The notes under the pieces are model-generated. The model did not search any database. It was given only the letters and a program-made list of their open reading frames with translations, and was not told the DNA's origin. Position numbers and translations under genes: made by a program. A stretch of 64,000 nucleotides of DNA. Origin: Polytrichum commune. Lineage: Eukaryota; Streptophyta; Polytrichopsida; Polytrichales; Polytrichaceae. How positions within the stretch are numbered: the stretch's first letter is position 1; every line of letters starts with the position of its first letter. This document shows, piece by piece, positions 34,264-48,108 of this stretch. The stretch is from assembly GCA_950295325.1 (NCBI GenBank), contig OX485803.1, forward strand, positions 22,692,001 to 22,756,000, written 5' to 3'.

Positions 34264-37200
34264 TGAAATCCATGAATGGTGTTCCTTCATACATTAGAGC
34301 ATCAATAAAGACACATGTAAACCCTTACTGCCAATTTATAGGAAATTCTACCAAGTTTGGCTCCCACACATTCTCAAAATTGCCAAGTTTGAGGGGCTCC
34401 CTCCCCTTAGATCCTTTGCCCCTTCAAATATTCAACTTCTAAGGTAGAAATACAGAAACAATGAAACTAAGATAATTTAGCCAAAAATAGTGGCTTGAAA
34501 TTTGTGTAATATTTTTTAGAGATGGAGTCGAAGAGACGATGAGGAATGATGAGGTGCACATTGCACATTGCACAAAATTGGGATAACAAACATAAACAAT
34601 ATGGTGAAAACTCAATAATACATACTTTAAGCAACAATGTGGTCAAATGATCTCTCTAGATGTGTATTTTCTTTTTTTTAAAATATAGTTGTTCATGAAC
34701 TAAAATGTGTTGTACATCTCAGATTAGTTGTTGTCATTTCTATTGGCGGGGCCTCTGATAGAAATGCACATATATATTTTTACTATTTCCAAAATCCATG
34801 CACAAGTCCAATTATACTTAAAGCTTGGGTATCAGAATTGTAAAATGAGTCAAACATTGATATTTGGTGGGTATTTCAAGGAGAGAGAATCTTTGTATAC
34901 CCGAGTTATTATTTGGGTCAATACCATTATAATCCATATTGATACTAGGGCAATTTTACCTAAGTATATAGACCCGCATAATATTGAAACCAATATGTAT
35001 CTTCAAATAACCATAGATTCTTATTGGTATCAAAAAGTGTGACATTTTCATTCTAGATACTATCCATGTGGTGTTTAAGGAAAAAGACGATACTAGTCCA
35101 ACATTGGTATGAATTTTCTAAAAAGGGGGGAGATCATGTGGTCAACACACATTGGTCTACTATAGTGCTATGATAAATTTGCAAGGCGAATTTGAAATTA
35201 TGAAAAGGGAGATAGTTGCCTCATTGTACCAATTTCATGTATTGACCTTTGTTGTTTGACAATACCAAAAGTAGTTCATAAAGTGCGTGTAATGATCTCA
35301 CTAGTCTTCATAACATTACTTAGTTCCTTGGCTACGTTCCGTGGGGACCATGTATCAGGCAAGCGTAATTCTTCTTTAATTATGGGATTCCATGTTTGTG
35401 AGGATCACTTAAGCTTTGTACTGTAGAGTTTTTGACACACAACTACAATTTATCAAAGTTTTGTAATTACAACCTCTCTTTTTTTTGGTAAAGAGACCAT
35501 CATCTAAGCCCTTTAGTAATGTTGTGTTAGTTGTGAAAATAAGAAAATGCAAATGTTTTGGATGTATCGTAAGCAAAGAAGGTGCACTTATTCACGCAAT
35601 GGGTGTTGTCCTCTTAGCCGTCAAGGTTTTAAAGAAGAATGACAGGATACCCGCCACCATATCCAAGGAGAAGGCCCGACACAAGAAAAGCGGTGGGTCA
35701 CGTGCTACACAAAAAGAAGGTCTAATAACTTCTATGTAACTTATTTAGATGGATGGTGGATTAGGGTTTGGGTTTTACATGAGATGGACAAAAATTATGA
35801 CCTTGCAACATGTGCACTCTCAAAATTGGTACTTAATTTTCTTGAAAGCCACCCATACATTTGCCTCTTGAATCTAGAGTCTTTGTGGCATTCAACACGA
35901 TTTCCTATAACGGTGCCCCATTCTTAAAGTATCAATTGTCTATCATATAATTATTGGTGTTGTTTCATTACTTAGTGCATCCTATGCAATTCTTTAACAA
36001 TCTTTACAAGAACAAGAAGGAGCTTGCAAAATATTGCCTTCTTTCAAAGATGAAAGCCTTGAATGATTGTGGATACAATCAAATTAGACATATCTTCTCA
36101 AAAGGCAAACCAACGGGTTCTCGCATAATTGATTCATGATATTTAGTTTTCTTGTATACCTATCACTATGTGATTAATTCTTTACTGTTCATGCAACCTA
36201 CTTATGTTCGCCACATTTTTTACAAGTCATATGTCAGTCCATGTTCGTGACATTTAATGATGGGTCTTTCATATATTTCCATGTGCATTATGCAACGATG
36301 GGAAACCCATTGTTGCCATATTTAGTTCGGAGTGGCAATGGGTGGACGCATTTGTTCACTGTAGGACGGGTCAAACCTTTCTAAGATGCATCCCGTTTTT
36401 TGAGGACATGTCTATTTTTTTCCTAGAGCTTTCTTGAGCAACATTCAAAAATCGTTATGTAGTATTGCAGGCTCATACTTTCTCCCTGTATTTGTTGTAA
36501 ACTAGAGAACGTCATCTACATTGTGTGTGCTTGGATCCAATGTCATGTACACTTGATTATTTGATCATTTTGCACCTTCCACTCCATATGTGATTCGACG
36601 TGCATGTTCTTGCATGTCCAATATTAGGGACGAGTTAGATAGCATCACAGTTTGAAGTTGGGGAATCATGTCATGCAATTTGCCTTTGGATCGTCCATGG
36701 GACATTACATTGGAAAATGAAGCTCAAGCAATAAAGGGTCAAGCTTTCAATCTTGGAGTTCTTGTGGGATCTATGTTAGCCCTTAAATGTTGAGGAGCCC
36801 ATAGTGGGCTTTTCAAATATTGACTTGCAATTTCTTGCCAGCTAAGATCTTATCTCAAATTAGGGTTAAGACCTCGGATCTAAAACTTTATACAACATAA
36901 GATATATATTGTGGCTTGCTAATATGCACATTTATCTTGTAAGAGCACTAAGAAAGTTTATTAGTTGATAAGATGAAATTTACTACATGACCAACACATT
37001 TTATTTTATTCGTATGGACAATATTGTTAATGATAACCACCTTTTCTCATAAATAAACTTCTCACATGAGATATTTTGGTGTTCAAAAGAAACAATATCA
37101 TAAGCTCAATCAATCATCTAAAAAAAGAAAAGTAGACAATGAATGTAGGACTTGCCTAAGAAAGCAACACGTGGCAATGGAGCAAGCAACATGTGTCTTT

Positions 37201-37655
37201 GTACCTATTGGCCCCCTGACCTACTGATCCACCCACCTATCCACCTACCTATCTACCCACTTGACTATTTATCATGGATGCATGGGCCAAATCATAAGAT
37301 TAATAAGAGTTATTGTGGAGATAAGACACAAACCATGTTGAACATTTGTTGAATTCAACTATGTAGAATCTTGTTAGATTGTAACTCAAATGCATAGGTG
37401 CCATGTGTTGTCAAAATAATCCCATGTATATGTCATGTGGTGCCACCATGGTCATCATACCATGCCATTTGTCATGGTCACACCTTCATAAATAGGTGTA
37501 TGAATCATGCCCATCACATGGTCCAACGTTTTTATTTCTGATTTTATATATATTTTATTTAAAAATATTTTTAGTGATATGGCACTATCATGCAAGCACA
37601 TATAACTAAATAGGCATGGGCTACCCTAACCATTATGCACAAAGTTCCAAGTTCT
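34264..37655. other. AT-rich noncoding stretch
   Basis: No supportable gene. A frame of 84 codons at 35485-35739 is Lys-rich with a CKCFGC motif but has no upstream or downstream support. The 104-codon frame at 34728 has no domain. Nothing else recognised. Confidence 0.5.
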
Positions 37656-37895
37656 CACTACATCATTCATGGTATTTAGTGTCAAGTACACTATTGGTGA
37701 AAAATCTAATATGGATGCCTAGAGGCCTAGTAGTGTCACATCAGCTAATTATCAACTGACATTATTTGTCAAGATAAGTAATATTTTAAAGTGCATATTA
37801 ATTTACGACATGAAATTCAACATAGTACATTGGAGTGCTTGAGATGATAGTTTTATGTTTAATAAGAACGAGAAAAATAGTATTGAGCATACTAC
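37656..37895 (+). mobile_element. CACTA-like MITE family M, truncated copy
   Basis: Begins CACTACATCATTCATGGTAT then TTAGTGTCAAGTACA. Continues colinear with 61060-61290 (GATGCCTAGAGG, GAGATGATAGTTTT, ATTGAGCATA) and stops there, so the 3' half is missing. Repeat R2 copy b follows almost at once. The well kept CACTACA start supports a CACTA-like terminus for the family. Confidence 0.7.
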
Positions 37896-37903
37896 AATAT
37901 TTA

Positions 37904-38400
37904 TGGTTAAATAATATGGGCCACATTATATACTAGGAAAACAACACTAAAAACATCGGGATAATACTCTGGGTGCACATTGTCTTCCAAACCATGACAT
38001 ACAAGATTGGAGGTCTATGTTGTAGGTCAAAATACTTTAATTCAATGGAAAACAATGCATTTGAAGATTTTCAACAAAGTGAGGTCCAATTCATACTCGG
38101 CCTACCTGGACAATTGTGAGTCTATTATTATAATATTTAATTTTATTTCGCAAATTTCAACCAAATTGAACGTAATCATTTCCCCGAATACATTCCTCAT
38201 TAAATGTCATTTCCTAGTAAAACAAATTCCATCAATTTTGAATATGTGAAGAGATTGACACACAAGCAATTCCCTCAAGTATAAGGTTCCAAACCATTTT
38301 AATGCGTGATGGTGTATAGTTTGGGCCTCTGATATAGTGCATCAAAGGATAAGTCACACTACAAAAATGTCCACAATGTTTACCATAAACAATGTACTGC
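37904..38400 (+). repeat. Dispersed repeat R2, copy b
   Basis: Partner of 12015-12490 in the same orientation. It lacks the telomere-type units found at the left edge of the other copy and instead follows the truncated family M element. Confidence 0.8.
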
Positions 38401-41273
38401 CAGATGCCATGTGTTTATAATTTAGTGTGCAAAATATACTCTCAAATGTATTATTACTTTTGGACAAGTCTTTTGTCCATGTATATTTATACATTAGTTG
38501 TAAGTTTTTTGATGCCGTTATTATTGATGTTGAATATTGATACCATGCATTCACCTATACACCGGTCTAACGTGGGTGCATACCTTTGGAAGAATCGAGT
38601 CACGACTCCCCATCAATCATGTCAGAGTAACTGTGTGAGAGCTTTGAAAAATTGGAAGGAACTATTGAGCACCGATGTGCGTTTATTATGTGGGTCATGT
38701 ACCACATGTCAACTGGCTTTAAAATACACTATGACTTGTAAGCAATGACATCAAACTGAAAATTAAAATTTTCTAGTATTGTACATGGCTCTTTATTCTG
38801 ACACAAAATGATTAGTTTCCCCTCAAATTTTGCTACATGTAATGCTTACATTCATCAAGACCCACTTGTATCCCACATGGAAACTACATTTCCACACATG
38901 TCAAGATGAAATAGAGAACCCTCTACAATAATACAATTTGAAGCTGATTTACGTGCATTTAGGAATTGCCAAAATCTTGTGGGTGACCTCACCCTTGCAA
39001 AGACATGTTGAATTGTAGAGAGCACCCAACCCTCATGAGATTGAAATCGATTTTAACGTCCATCAAGCTATAACGGGCTTATCTTCATTATGGACGGGCT
39101 ATGTCAAACGGTGAGGGGATGGTTGTCACATGTGGAGAGGCTCTTGTTAGCTTCTAAGGTGAATTAGTCATACATTGAAAATGGAATGAGGTGAATTTTG
39201 GAGAGCTATGAAAAAAGTTATGAAGAATCAAGTGGCCCGAGTCATAAGTTAGCCCTTATGATACTTAACATTGAACACTGCCAGAATTGAATGTTTTGGA
39301 CGCCGTGTTTGCATTGTTAATTAGGCTTTTTGAATCAAATGTTACGCCATTATGATAATAAATGTGCAGTACTAAATGCAAATATAAGTTGTTCCGGTAA
39401 TCACCAACTATTCCAATATGGTTGGGAAGGAGGAATTTAAGATTTTGATGCGATGCCACTAACTATGCAAAACCAAGGCCACATACGAGTTGATCTCGTT
39501 TCATTCATAAAGCGTCAAGCACATGGCATATGTTCTGCTATGAGTGTTAACTAGGTTATGACTCGGGATGTACCCAGACTCGTGGTCCCAGGGACATGCC
39601 TCCAACTCTCTGCACGGTGTCATTATCTCATTAGCCTCTGGACCTTTTTCCGAGGACTATGTGATATGCCCTTCCTGGTGCGGGTCACTATGGAGCTCAC
39701 ATGGCTCCACTGGGACTAGCCGCACTAATTCTGGGACACCATCCCATAACTTCACTACCCTTCCCCACTCATATAAGCCTTGGCCCTCCTTGTAAGGCCC
39801 CTACCTCACCGTCAAGAAATGGAATGTCCACCCTAAAGTAAGGCCAACAACCACTGTTGAGTTAGCACTCATGCGTACTTTGAAGGGCTTTGTAGGCTAC
39901 AACCTTTTTCTAGTTGTGATAATCTCGTATTATTGGAAACCATATGAGAATACCTTTCCAACAATATTTCATTCACCCCAATTGGATAGAGTCTTGGTTT
40001 CGGGCAATTAGGATGGTGTTGTTGCCTCTAGGAAGCTGCGTGAGGCACCTTATGATGCCTAGTGTGCTTCCTTAGCATATATTTAGTGCTACCCATGCAT
40101 TTATCCACCCCTCCATATGGGTGGTCATGGCCTCATCACCAACACATCATGTCAGATTACCCGAATTGGGCTGCGACATTCTTGCCTTTGAGGGGGAATG
40201 ATCACCCTTGGGAAGCTTAGCCCTTGCCATCACAATGCCATCGCCTAGCTCCTGTTGCCTCAACCCATGCGAGGCCCCAATATTGGTTTCGGTGGATTTA
40301 TTGCCACCCCCCATGGCATTGTTGGGAGCCCCCCCCCCCCCACGGCTCATTGTCCTCCTGGTGCAACATTATCATGTCACATCAACTCCATGATGGCCCA
40401 ATCCACGAAGTATAGGAATTTTCAGCACGTGGTCTCATATAGCTATTGACCAGCATGCATGCGCTACAAATGTTGCTTTATCATGGGCAACAACATTCTC
40501 ATCCTCGCTCCCCACCTCAAGGGCCATTTGGCCAATTCCAAAATGCAGTTATCAAGGAGGTTTAGAATGTGAGCTCACCTCCCAACGAAGATCACAAAAC
40601 CTTACGGCCTCCATTTCATTGAAACATATATTCATAATACTTGAACTTACTGCAACTTCAATGAACACAATGTATGTCAGGGTAAGGGAAGAACCAAGGA
40701 AAGCATAAGGTAGGAAGGAAATCGGAGAGAGGGGAAGAAAGAGGGAGGGGTGAGGGTGGTATTCACTCAAGGTTGCAATTGGGTTTCCAATTTGTACACT
40801 ACTTACTCTTGAATAGAGAACAAATTAGCCTTGATTGGAAGTGACATATAAGGAATGATCTTTTGCCCTCCTTTGGATTTTTCTTGAGACGTCATTCATA
40901 ATAGATATGTTGATGCGACATTTTCTTTTTCTTTTTCTTTTTCTTCTTCTTTCAGGTAAATTTTGTTTGGCAACCCCCGTCCTCCACCCCTTACAAACAT
41001 GGTCATGCTCAATATATCATGCGTTGAATCCATATATACCTTTGATTCATGTGAAACTATTAGTTGGTGATAGAGGATTGTGATGCAATAAGTATTAAAT
41101 TGAAAAATAAATTGGAAAAACCAATGGTAGGAGGCTAAATAATATGGAAGGGTAGTAGGTAGGAGCCACGAAGATTAGGAAAATGACTCAAAGGCCACGT
41201 TTATGTTTCAAATAGGTATTTGCTTCTCATGGCCCGTGAAGGTAACTATACCTCGTTGCCATTGGTATAATAA
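38401..41273. other. Noncoding stretch with two GC-richer patches
   Basis: AT-rich except at about 39545-39830 and 40150-40400, which are GC-richer and may be scraps of a retroelement or gene. Frames there (60-75 codons on either strand) have no domain I recognise. A C-run of 13 lies at 40329-40341, and a TTTCTT-rich tract at 40923-40955. The sequence at 40660-40760 resembles 41790-41850 (AACTT, GATGAACACAAT), a weak local duplication. Confidence 0.5.
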
Positions 41274-41656
41274 GGGCCAGTTCACACTATGGCCAAACTT
41301 CGAGAGGAGAAGCGTTTGGACCAATGAAAATGCATAAATGTCCAAAGTCCGTCCTCTCGGCCTTCACACTAGATGCTGAAGTCCAAAGGACGTTGCCTCC
41401 AAAAGAGCCTAGGTGGCAGCACTTTTAGGAAGTAATGGCGCCAAGAGTTCGCCCTCTCGAGCAAAGTTTGGGTTGAGCAAAATGCTCGACCCAAACTTCT
41501 ATCAAGAGGCCGAACTTTTTTTCATTAAAATATTCAAAATCTGACAGTGGATTATTTTAATATACTTTTTCAGCCCAAAGGCTTCTCCTCTCGACATAGT
41601 TTGGTCTAGAAAAGTGACGCTTCTCCTCTCGACTTGGGCATAGTGTGAACCGGCCC
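41274..41656. mobile_element. 383-bp Tourist-like MITE with TAA duplication
   Basis: Left end GGGCCAGTTCACACTATGG; right end reversed GGGCCGGTTCACACTATGC; the match continues through TCGAGAGGAGAAGCG for about 40 bp. TAA stands on both sides as a direct repeat (41271-41273, 41657-41659). This combination fits PIF/Harbinger. Inside, AAGTTTGGGTTGAGCA (41464-41479) faces TGCTCGACCCAAACTT (41483-41498) as a 16-bp stem with a 3-nt loop. No transposase. Confidence 0.93.
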
Positions 41657-41659
41657 TAA

Positions 41660-44600
41660 CTACAACCATGAGTATTTCTTGTGTTAACTTGTAGTTGAAT
41701 GTATTCTACACCCGTTTTATATTCCTTGGTTACTGTATTATATCTTTTAGATTGCATGCCTCTTCTTTCTTAAAACACATAATCTTGGAACTTATTACAA
41801 CTTCGATGAACACAATATATTTATATATACGAGGGCAAGGAAAGACCCATGTAGGAAGAGAAACATGATCAAGATTTGGAGAAATTATTATTTGAAGCAG
41901 GTGGGGATGCATGGGGTGCACCTTTCATAAAACATACAAGTATACGTGAGTGCACAAAAGGGGTATCAAATTGAGCTTTTTCGTACATATACATATGCTA
42001 AACAAATTGTAACTTGTTGTTATGTACACGTATGAAGGACCTCCATAAAATACACATCAATTGTATTTGTATGGTAGTGTTAATATACTTTGTGGCATAA
42101 GTATTTATAATTAGATGAAACTAGGGTGAATAAAATTCTCATTTTCTTATCTCATTCATGCATGTATGGAAGAGGCAATATTTGGGTTTTGGAAGGGGTC
42201 GTTGAGTTGAGAACGAGACCATTTCTTACTTAGCGTTGGAAGAGGAATGGGCCAGACTTCTTTATGGAGGTTGATCAAAGGGAATGCAGGTGGTTGATGT
42301 AGTTAGTGATATCAAGCATTGGGTGACTTATAAGTTAGGTGTTGTCAAAAAGGCTAGCAAAAAAGTTCATTGAAATCACGAAGGTGCTCAAAACTCGTCC
42401 TCTCTCCATTCTTTTCATGTGTTTCACATTGCCCCTACCTCCTTTTGGGTGTTTGTCACATTAGAGGTTTTGTGTATTTGATTGTGGAAGCAACAATAGA
42501 TGTTTAGAAATTATTTTATTAATTTCATGATTGGTTTTGAATAAAGAGCATAGTGTTTGTCTTGTCTCCAAATCAAGATATGGCTATCATTAAAGCATAC
42601 ATGATAGACACTAATTAACATGGGTCAAGTACCTTTCTTTTGTTCAAGATACTTCGAGTTTCAATTGATGCAAGTTCTTTAGGGTGCATGCAAGGATAGT
42701 CAAGACAATAACACACCTGAAGCTAGAATTCTCAAAAATAAATAAATAAATAAATAAATAAATAAAGGCAGGCCAAAATATCATCTCCAATTAAGATTTG
42801 GTTTCTTGGGAGGGTATATAAGATGTGTAGAAATTTTGGTAATTGTTGGGTGGAGTATAGGGATCCAATTGACTTGATGAACTGTTCATTAAACCTGGAG
42901 ATTGGTTGATGTTGGTATCAAAAAGGAACCAATAACAAGTGGACTTACGATCATACTGATCATTTGATGAAAAACTTAAAATCTACAATTCCATAGCTTT
43001 TATGACATATATCATAGGTGTTGTAGACTTGGATGCTTATAAGTTACAACTAGGGATGAAAAAATCTACAACAACTTTATTCACAAATGCTAGGGATTTG
43101 CAGTATACATATGATAGGGGCTGATTGTTATTCAAAAGTATATTTGTCTAATTATGTTAATGATTATATAGGATTGCGATTCTTTTAATGTATACATTAT
43201 CACTTGTATTTTTATCATTAAAATTGTACATGTATTGCTTGATTTTACCAAAAACAAATTGTATATAGAGGGTTTTTAGAGTATGTTGCGAACACATGTG
43301 GTTCTTGATTTTTAATGTAAGATGCACACCTTGGGTAGACATATTTCTTAAAAATAGGTCTTGATGGTATGAACACCTAGTTCTAGGCATGTACTTGCGT
43401 CAAAGTGAGAAAACCATTTGTTGAACACCTCATAACATATGACTGCCCTAGATAAGTCCACATAAAGTTTGAACTTTATAACCCCCCCCCCCCCAATGTG
43501 TTGGCAAATCTCCCTCCTCACAAAGTCTCTTGCAAAGAGGTTGGCACCTATTAGCTCCAAGGGTTGTTAGCCCTTATTGCCCGAGTGCATTCTTGTATGG
43601 TCAACCATATGGTGTACCCTTGATTTCGACACTCATTTATGATGTAAAATTTTCCATGTATGATTTCTTTTATAGGAAGCTTAACATGTTACTTACTCTA
43701 AAATTTTCATAATTTATAATATTACAACCAAAATATAATACCTAGTTGTTGGACATTAGATACTACATGAATCATTTTATTTGCTACACTTATCCCAAAT
43801 AAAAAAATATGTAACGTCTACCAAAATTTATATGTACTGTACACTCCATATATAATTTGTTGGGGTCAAATTTAGCTTTAGTATCTAAATTTGAGAGATT
43901 GATGGAAAAAGAATGCCTTGTAGTATAGTTGAAATCTTAAACATACGGAGCATGCAAGTAGTAGTTTATTTGTAGCGTGGAATGGAATGTAGACTTCAAG
44001 AATTTTAGATTTTTTTTGTTCATCTCAAAAAAATAAAAATAAAATCATCTTCGAAGTGGAATTCAAGCTTGATCAACAAAAAGCCCCATGGAGTCTCCTC
44101 GGGCAAATAAGGATTAATGCTTCCCCCTCATGGTATATGCGAGACAGGAGCGTGAGCAGTAGGCATTTTGTGAGCAACATGCACAGGCGATCACGAGCCA
44201 AGAGTGTGGAGGATGGGCAACAACAAGCATAGCGAGGGGCTGCTAAGGTTGCAGTGACCTTGGCTGAGTCACTGGACTAGCGCTTGGAGTCATGAATCTA
44301 CTATCTAGCAAGTTGGCTCCTTGCTCTTTTTATTACCTACAAGCCAGTGACATGGTTTGGACCCGGGTGTCCCACCCCATGTATGGAAGCCACCAACCTA
44401 ACATATATCGGTCAACACCCCATGACTTAATTCTCACCTAGGTTGCCTTTACCCGCGGGACCACCTTTGTTACCATTGTGAACCAAATTCAAACGTAATG
44501 CACCATCTGAATAATTTTATGGAATGCTCATGATTTAGCAAGCATGAATACTGTAACAAAGCAAGTTGGTGTCTTCAAGCTCCATCAAAGCAAATTGTTG

Positions 44601-46542
44601 ACGAATAGAATAAATCAGATTGTTTGTGGTGGTGTAGATGTTTACTAATTCCAAATGCAAGGAAAAAGAAACCTAAGAATAAAATGATTTGGCCTTGAAT
44701 AAATATCTTTGAAAAAAATTCCATGAGGGGTTAAACTTGCTTGAACCCTTTGACACAAAAGGAGAAATTGATCCAAATCATCCTTGAACTTTCAAAGAGG
44801 GAAGGGGATCACTTGGTATCATATAGAATGAACTTAGAGTGCTTGAATATGTTGGAGGGGAGACTTAACATAGTCCATATTGTATCACGTGGGTGTATAA
44901 AGTAAGTGTTGAATGAGAATTTGGTCTACAAAATATCATATGGGATAGGTATTGCTCCACCTAATTCTATATAAATAAATAAAGTAACATGGATATTGGT
45001 GGAGATATATTTATGCCCTAAGGGTCCAAAATTGCCTTTGACGTACATGAGACTATTATTTAGTCTATTTATCTTATGTATAATTCACTCTCTCATGGTT
45101 CTAAAATACAATAAAAGAGGAGCACTTTCTCCCACAACAAAGCAAAACTCACATAGCAATTTAAGCTACCATCACACACCATCGTGAAACGACAAATGCA
45201 ACTACATACCACTGCACTTTGATTGCTATTAATCCTCATCTCGATCAAACATAAACTCAAAGGTCAACCCACCAACACACTATGCACCAACCACTCAAAC
45301 ATAAACGTCACTTGAGGACCTTGACAAGAGATTTGGACAACCCCATGCATGAAAATGCATGCGCAAAGATGCACCTAAAAGTGTCCACTCTCTCTATGTC
45401 CACCCCTCCACACAACCAAAACAAGAACGTCCATATGGACCATCTTGCAATCTTCGGGCACAATTGGTGACTGGATATTGATCACATATAGAACACACCC
45501 CGAAAAAGGGGTCATTTCTCAGGCAAAGAAACTCTTCATTTACATTTACTCCACGGGAGCCGTCATTTATATCTATCTATTTGTATGTATGGAATTAATC
45601 TGGGCATTAAATTTGTATACATGCGGTTTACTAAGGACTCCCTCGAGCACATGGCTCCCAACCTCAAAAAGATTGTACCTATCTTAAAAGATCACATCTA
45701 CCTATTTAATAAAACACTTGGGATGCATAAGTAAGAGTTGTGTGAGAGAGCACAAATCCGAGCTTCAAAACTATGGAAGTTTGAAATTTGCAAACACCTA
45801 CTCGTGTATTTGAGTATAGATAGGATCATTAAAATCATGTTTTTTCAACACAATTAGGTTGACTCACAAAGAGAGTGTGGTAGCATGTCTTAATTGGTGA
45901 GATTTTGTTGTGTGCCATAAAAATTCAACTTGATTTTGAGATTTATGTTTTTCCTTGACTCTTCGAATGTGTAGTGAAATTTTTAACAACAGTGTGTGGG
46001 GTTTTTTTTTTAGAATTGCCATGCTGTTGCTGTGATTTTCCAATGTCAAAGTGTAGGAGTCAAAAAATTATCGTGTCGCTCCCACCCCCAATTATGTCGA
46101 TTACAGAGCCTAGAATAGTTAACAAGTTTTGAGCAAAGTAGGTCCAATCTATTTTAAACACATGTATTTGTGGTGTCTATTCTTGGATCCACGCCTAACC
46201 ACGTCCCACTTAAATATGGGCATCTGATTAAGATAATAACGAAGCTAGCCTCGTTTCCATTATTTGGAATATGTTATTTTATGTTGTCACATAATGTATG
46301 TGGCCTTATCTTAGGCACTTCCAAATTCACAAGCATATTGTGTAGTTGGAGCACATTAATTGGGAATTGTCTTCTCCGTTTAGGAATTGATGGTGACAAG
46401 GATTATAATTTCAAGTTTCATAGTCGGGGTTAAGATATATAAGTTGTGAGAGGTGAAAGTGAGATCCTCTTTCTCTTTAAACAATCACAAAGACCGTCCA
46501 AATTGTGTTGACTAACACAAAAAAAATAAAAATGAACGATGA
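41660..46542. other. AT-rich noncoding stretch
   Basis: No supportable gene. Contains an (AAAT)n microsatellite (42736-42766), a C-run (43482-43494) and a GC-richer patch at about 44130-44470 whose minus- and plus-strand frames show charged, coiled-coil-like composition but no motif. This patch may be a retroelement scrap. Confidence 0.5.
42736..42766. repeat. (AAAT)n microsatellite
   Basis: About seven AAAT tetranucleotides in noncoding DNA. Confidence 0.96.
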
Positions 46543-46550
46543 CTCCGATG

Positions 46551-47267
46551 CAGAGCCCAACATTTTCCTTTAAATTTGCACCCATACCCAGACCATGCCC
46601 ATCAGCAGCGACCTATGCCCACCCATAGCATGACATGTGCGCACCCATGCCCACACATAGCATGACATGTGCCCACCCATGCCCACCCATGCTATTCGAA
46701 TTGCGCCCATGTATTCAAAAATTGTGTAATGTGTATTACCCGCCTACACCAAGTCTTGGTTGGATCGGACAAATAAAAGGTCGTTCACTATCGATGGCTT
46801 CAGCCCTGAGAGCTTCTTGGTTAGCGTATTCCCTGCATTTTTTCCTCTCGCTCCCTACCACTTTACAACATCCTCTCATTCTTGAGTTTTGGAATCCTCT
46901 TGGCAAGACTGGGTTTAAGGTAGGGTGGGAAAAGTAGAAGCACAAGAAAGTGACAAAAAAGAGACCGAGGATTCTTGGGAGCCCAAGGACACACTCAAGA
47001 AAGAGGAGGAGGAGAACAAGAAGAAGACACACTGAAGGATGGACTCACCTTACTGGGTGAAGGTGATTCGGTGCTCTTACCCTCGAAAGCATTGAATGAG
47101 AGCTCATTCAATGACCCCTTCCAATATGCTTTGCTTTAGCCCATGCTCACCCATGAACAATAATATCGAACCCATGCCCACTCATGAACAATAATATCGC
47201 ACCCATGCCCGCCCAAAACCCATGGGCATGGGTGGGCATGGGCATGGGCACCCAATGTAGGGCTCTG
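46551..47267. mobile_element. 717-bp nonautonomous hAT element
   Basis: The 8-bp sequence CTCCGATG stands immediately outside both ends (46543-46550 and 47268-47275). The ends themselves are CAGAGCCCAACATT and, reversed, CAGAGCCCTACATT. An 8-bp duplication with CAGAG-type termini is diagnostic of hAT elements. Both subterminal regions are crowded with CCCATGCCCACCCATG-like words (about 46580-46700 and 47130-47250), the usual arrangement of hAT transposase binding sites. The interior is filler: the frames of about 100 codons on each strand have no transposase or dimerisation motif, so the element depends on an enzyme from elsewhere. Confidence 0.95.
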
Positions 47268-47366
47268 CTCCGATGATATTATGTTGTTGCTTCATCTTCA
47301 AATTGACCTAATTCTGAATATAATCTTGAAATTGACCCACAAAAACTACTACCTCTTATTATTTAC

Positions 47367-47788
47367 TTTTCCCACGGGGGGATCACTCCATTGTCAAGTT
47401 GAACACCACGTGCGACCAAAAAAATCTTCTTTTGGTAAGTTGCACCACCAAAATGAGTCAAAATTTTATCAATTTTTTTTCATGAGTAGATATGCACAGT
47501 ACCTATGACATAGTTAAAAGTGGTATCTAAATTTGATGATTTGTTTTTTTCATAAAACATACCGTTTCTAACTAGAATGACACATAATTGAACTAAAACA
47601 ATTACTAAAAAAAGAAAGATGACTAAAAATTTCAAAAAAATATACAAAAGATACTATCAATGGTTATGTATGTGTAGAAAAAATATCATAAATTTTAAAA
47701 TTATATATGGCATGTCATATAGGGGTAGCAAACTTTGTCCGCACGTAGTGTCAACTTGACAATGAAGTGACCTCCCCGTGACTTTTCC
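47367..47788. repeat. Inverted repeat, about 60-bp arms, 300-bp spacer
   Basis: 47367-47426 faces 47731-47788: CACGGGG, GGTCACT/GATCACT, CATTGTCAAGTTGA and CACGTGCG/TACGTGCGGAC are shared in inverted order. It begins about 90 bp after the hAT element. It may be the TIRs of another short element or two opposed fragments. No clear target-site duplication. Confidence 0.7.
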
Positions 47789-48108
47789 AAAGTTGAACAC
47801 CTTGAGTTGGCGCGAACAAGTCAACATGCAACCCATCTCCCCCAAGGCAAGCCCCTAGGATCCCAAATGATTGGTTGAAACCATTCAGTTCACCTATACA
47901 CCCCCATGTTGATTTAGTGAACCATAGGTGGTAAGGACCAATATAAATCAAGTGCTAGGAAGGTCACGTATTCAATCACGATTCCAACCCTTGGCGGCTG
48001 AACCTGGGAGTTCCAAGTAACCCCGATCTGCTCTCTTTCGCAACTAGGGTATCTCTTAGGCATTTGTCATATGAATATCACGATCATGCCCATGCAATTG
48101 CATGATCA

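Noticed and set aside
46635-47032. Frames of about 100 codons inside the hAT element
   Set aside because: No BED zinc finger, DDE or hAT dimerisation motif; the element is too short for a transposase.
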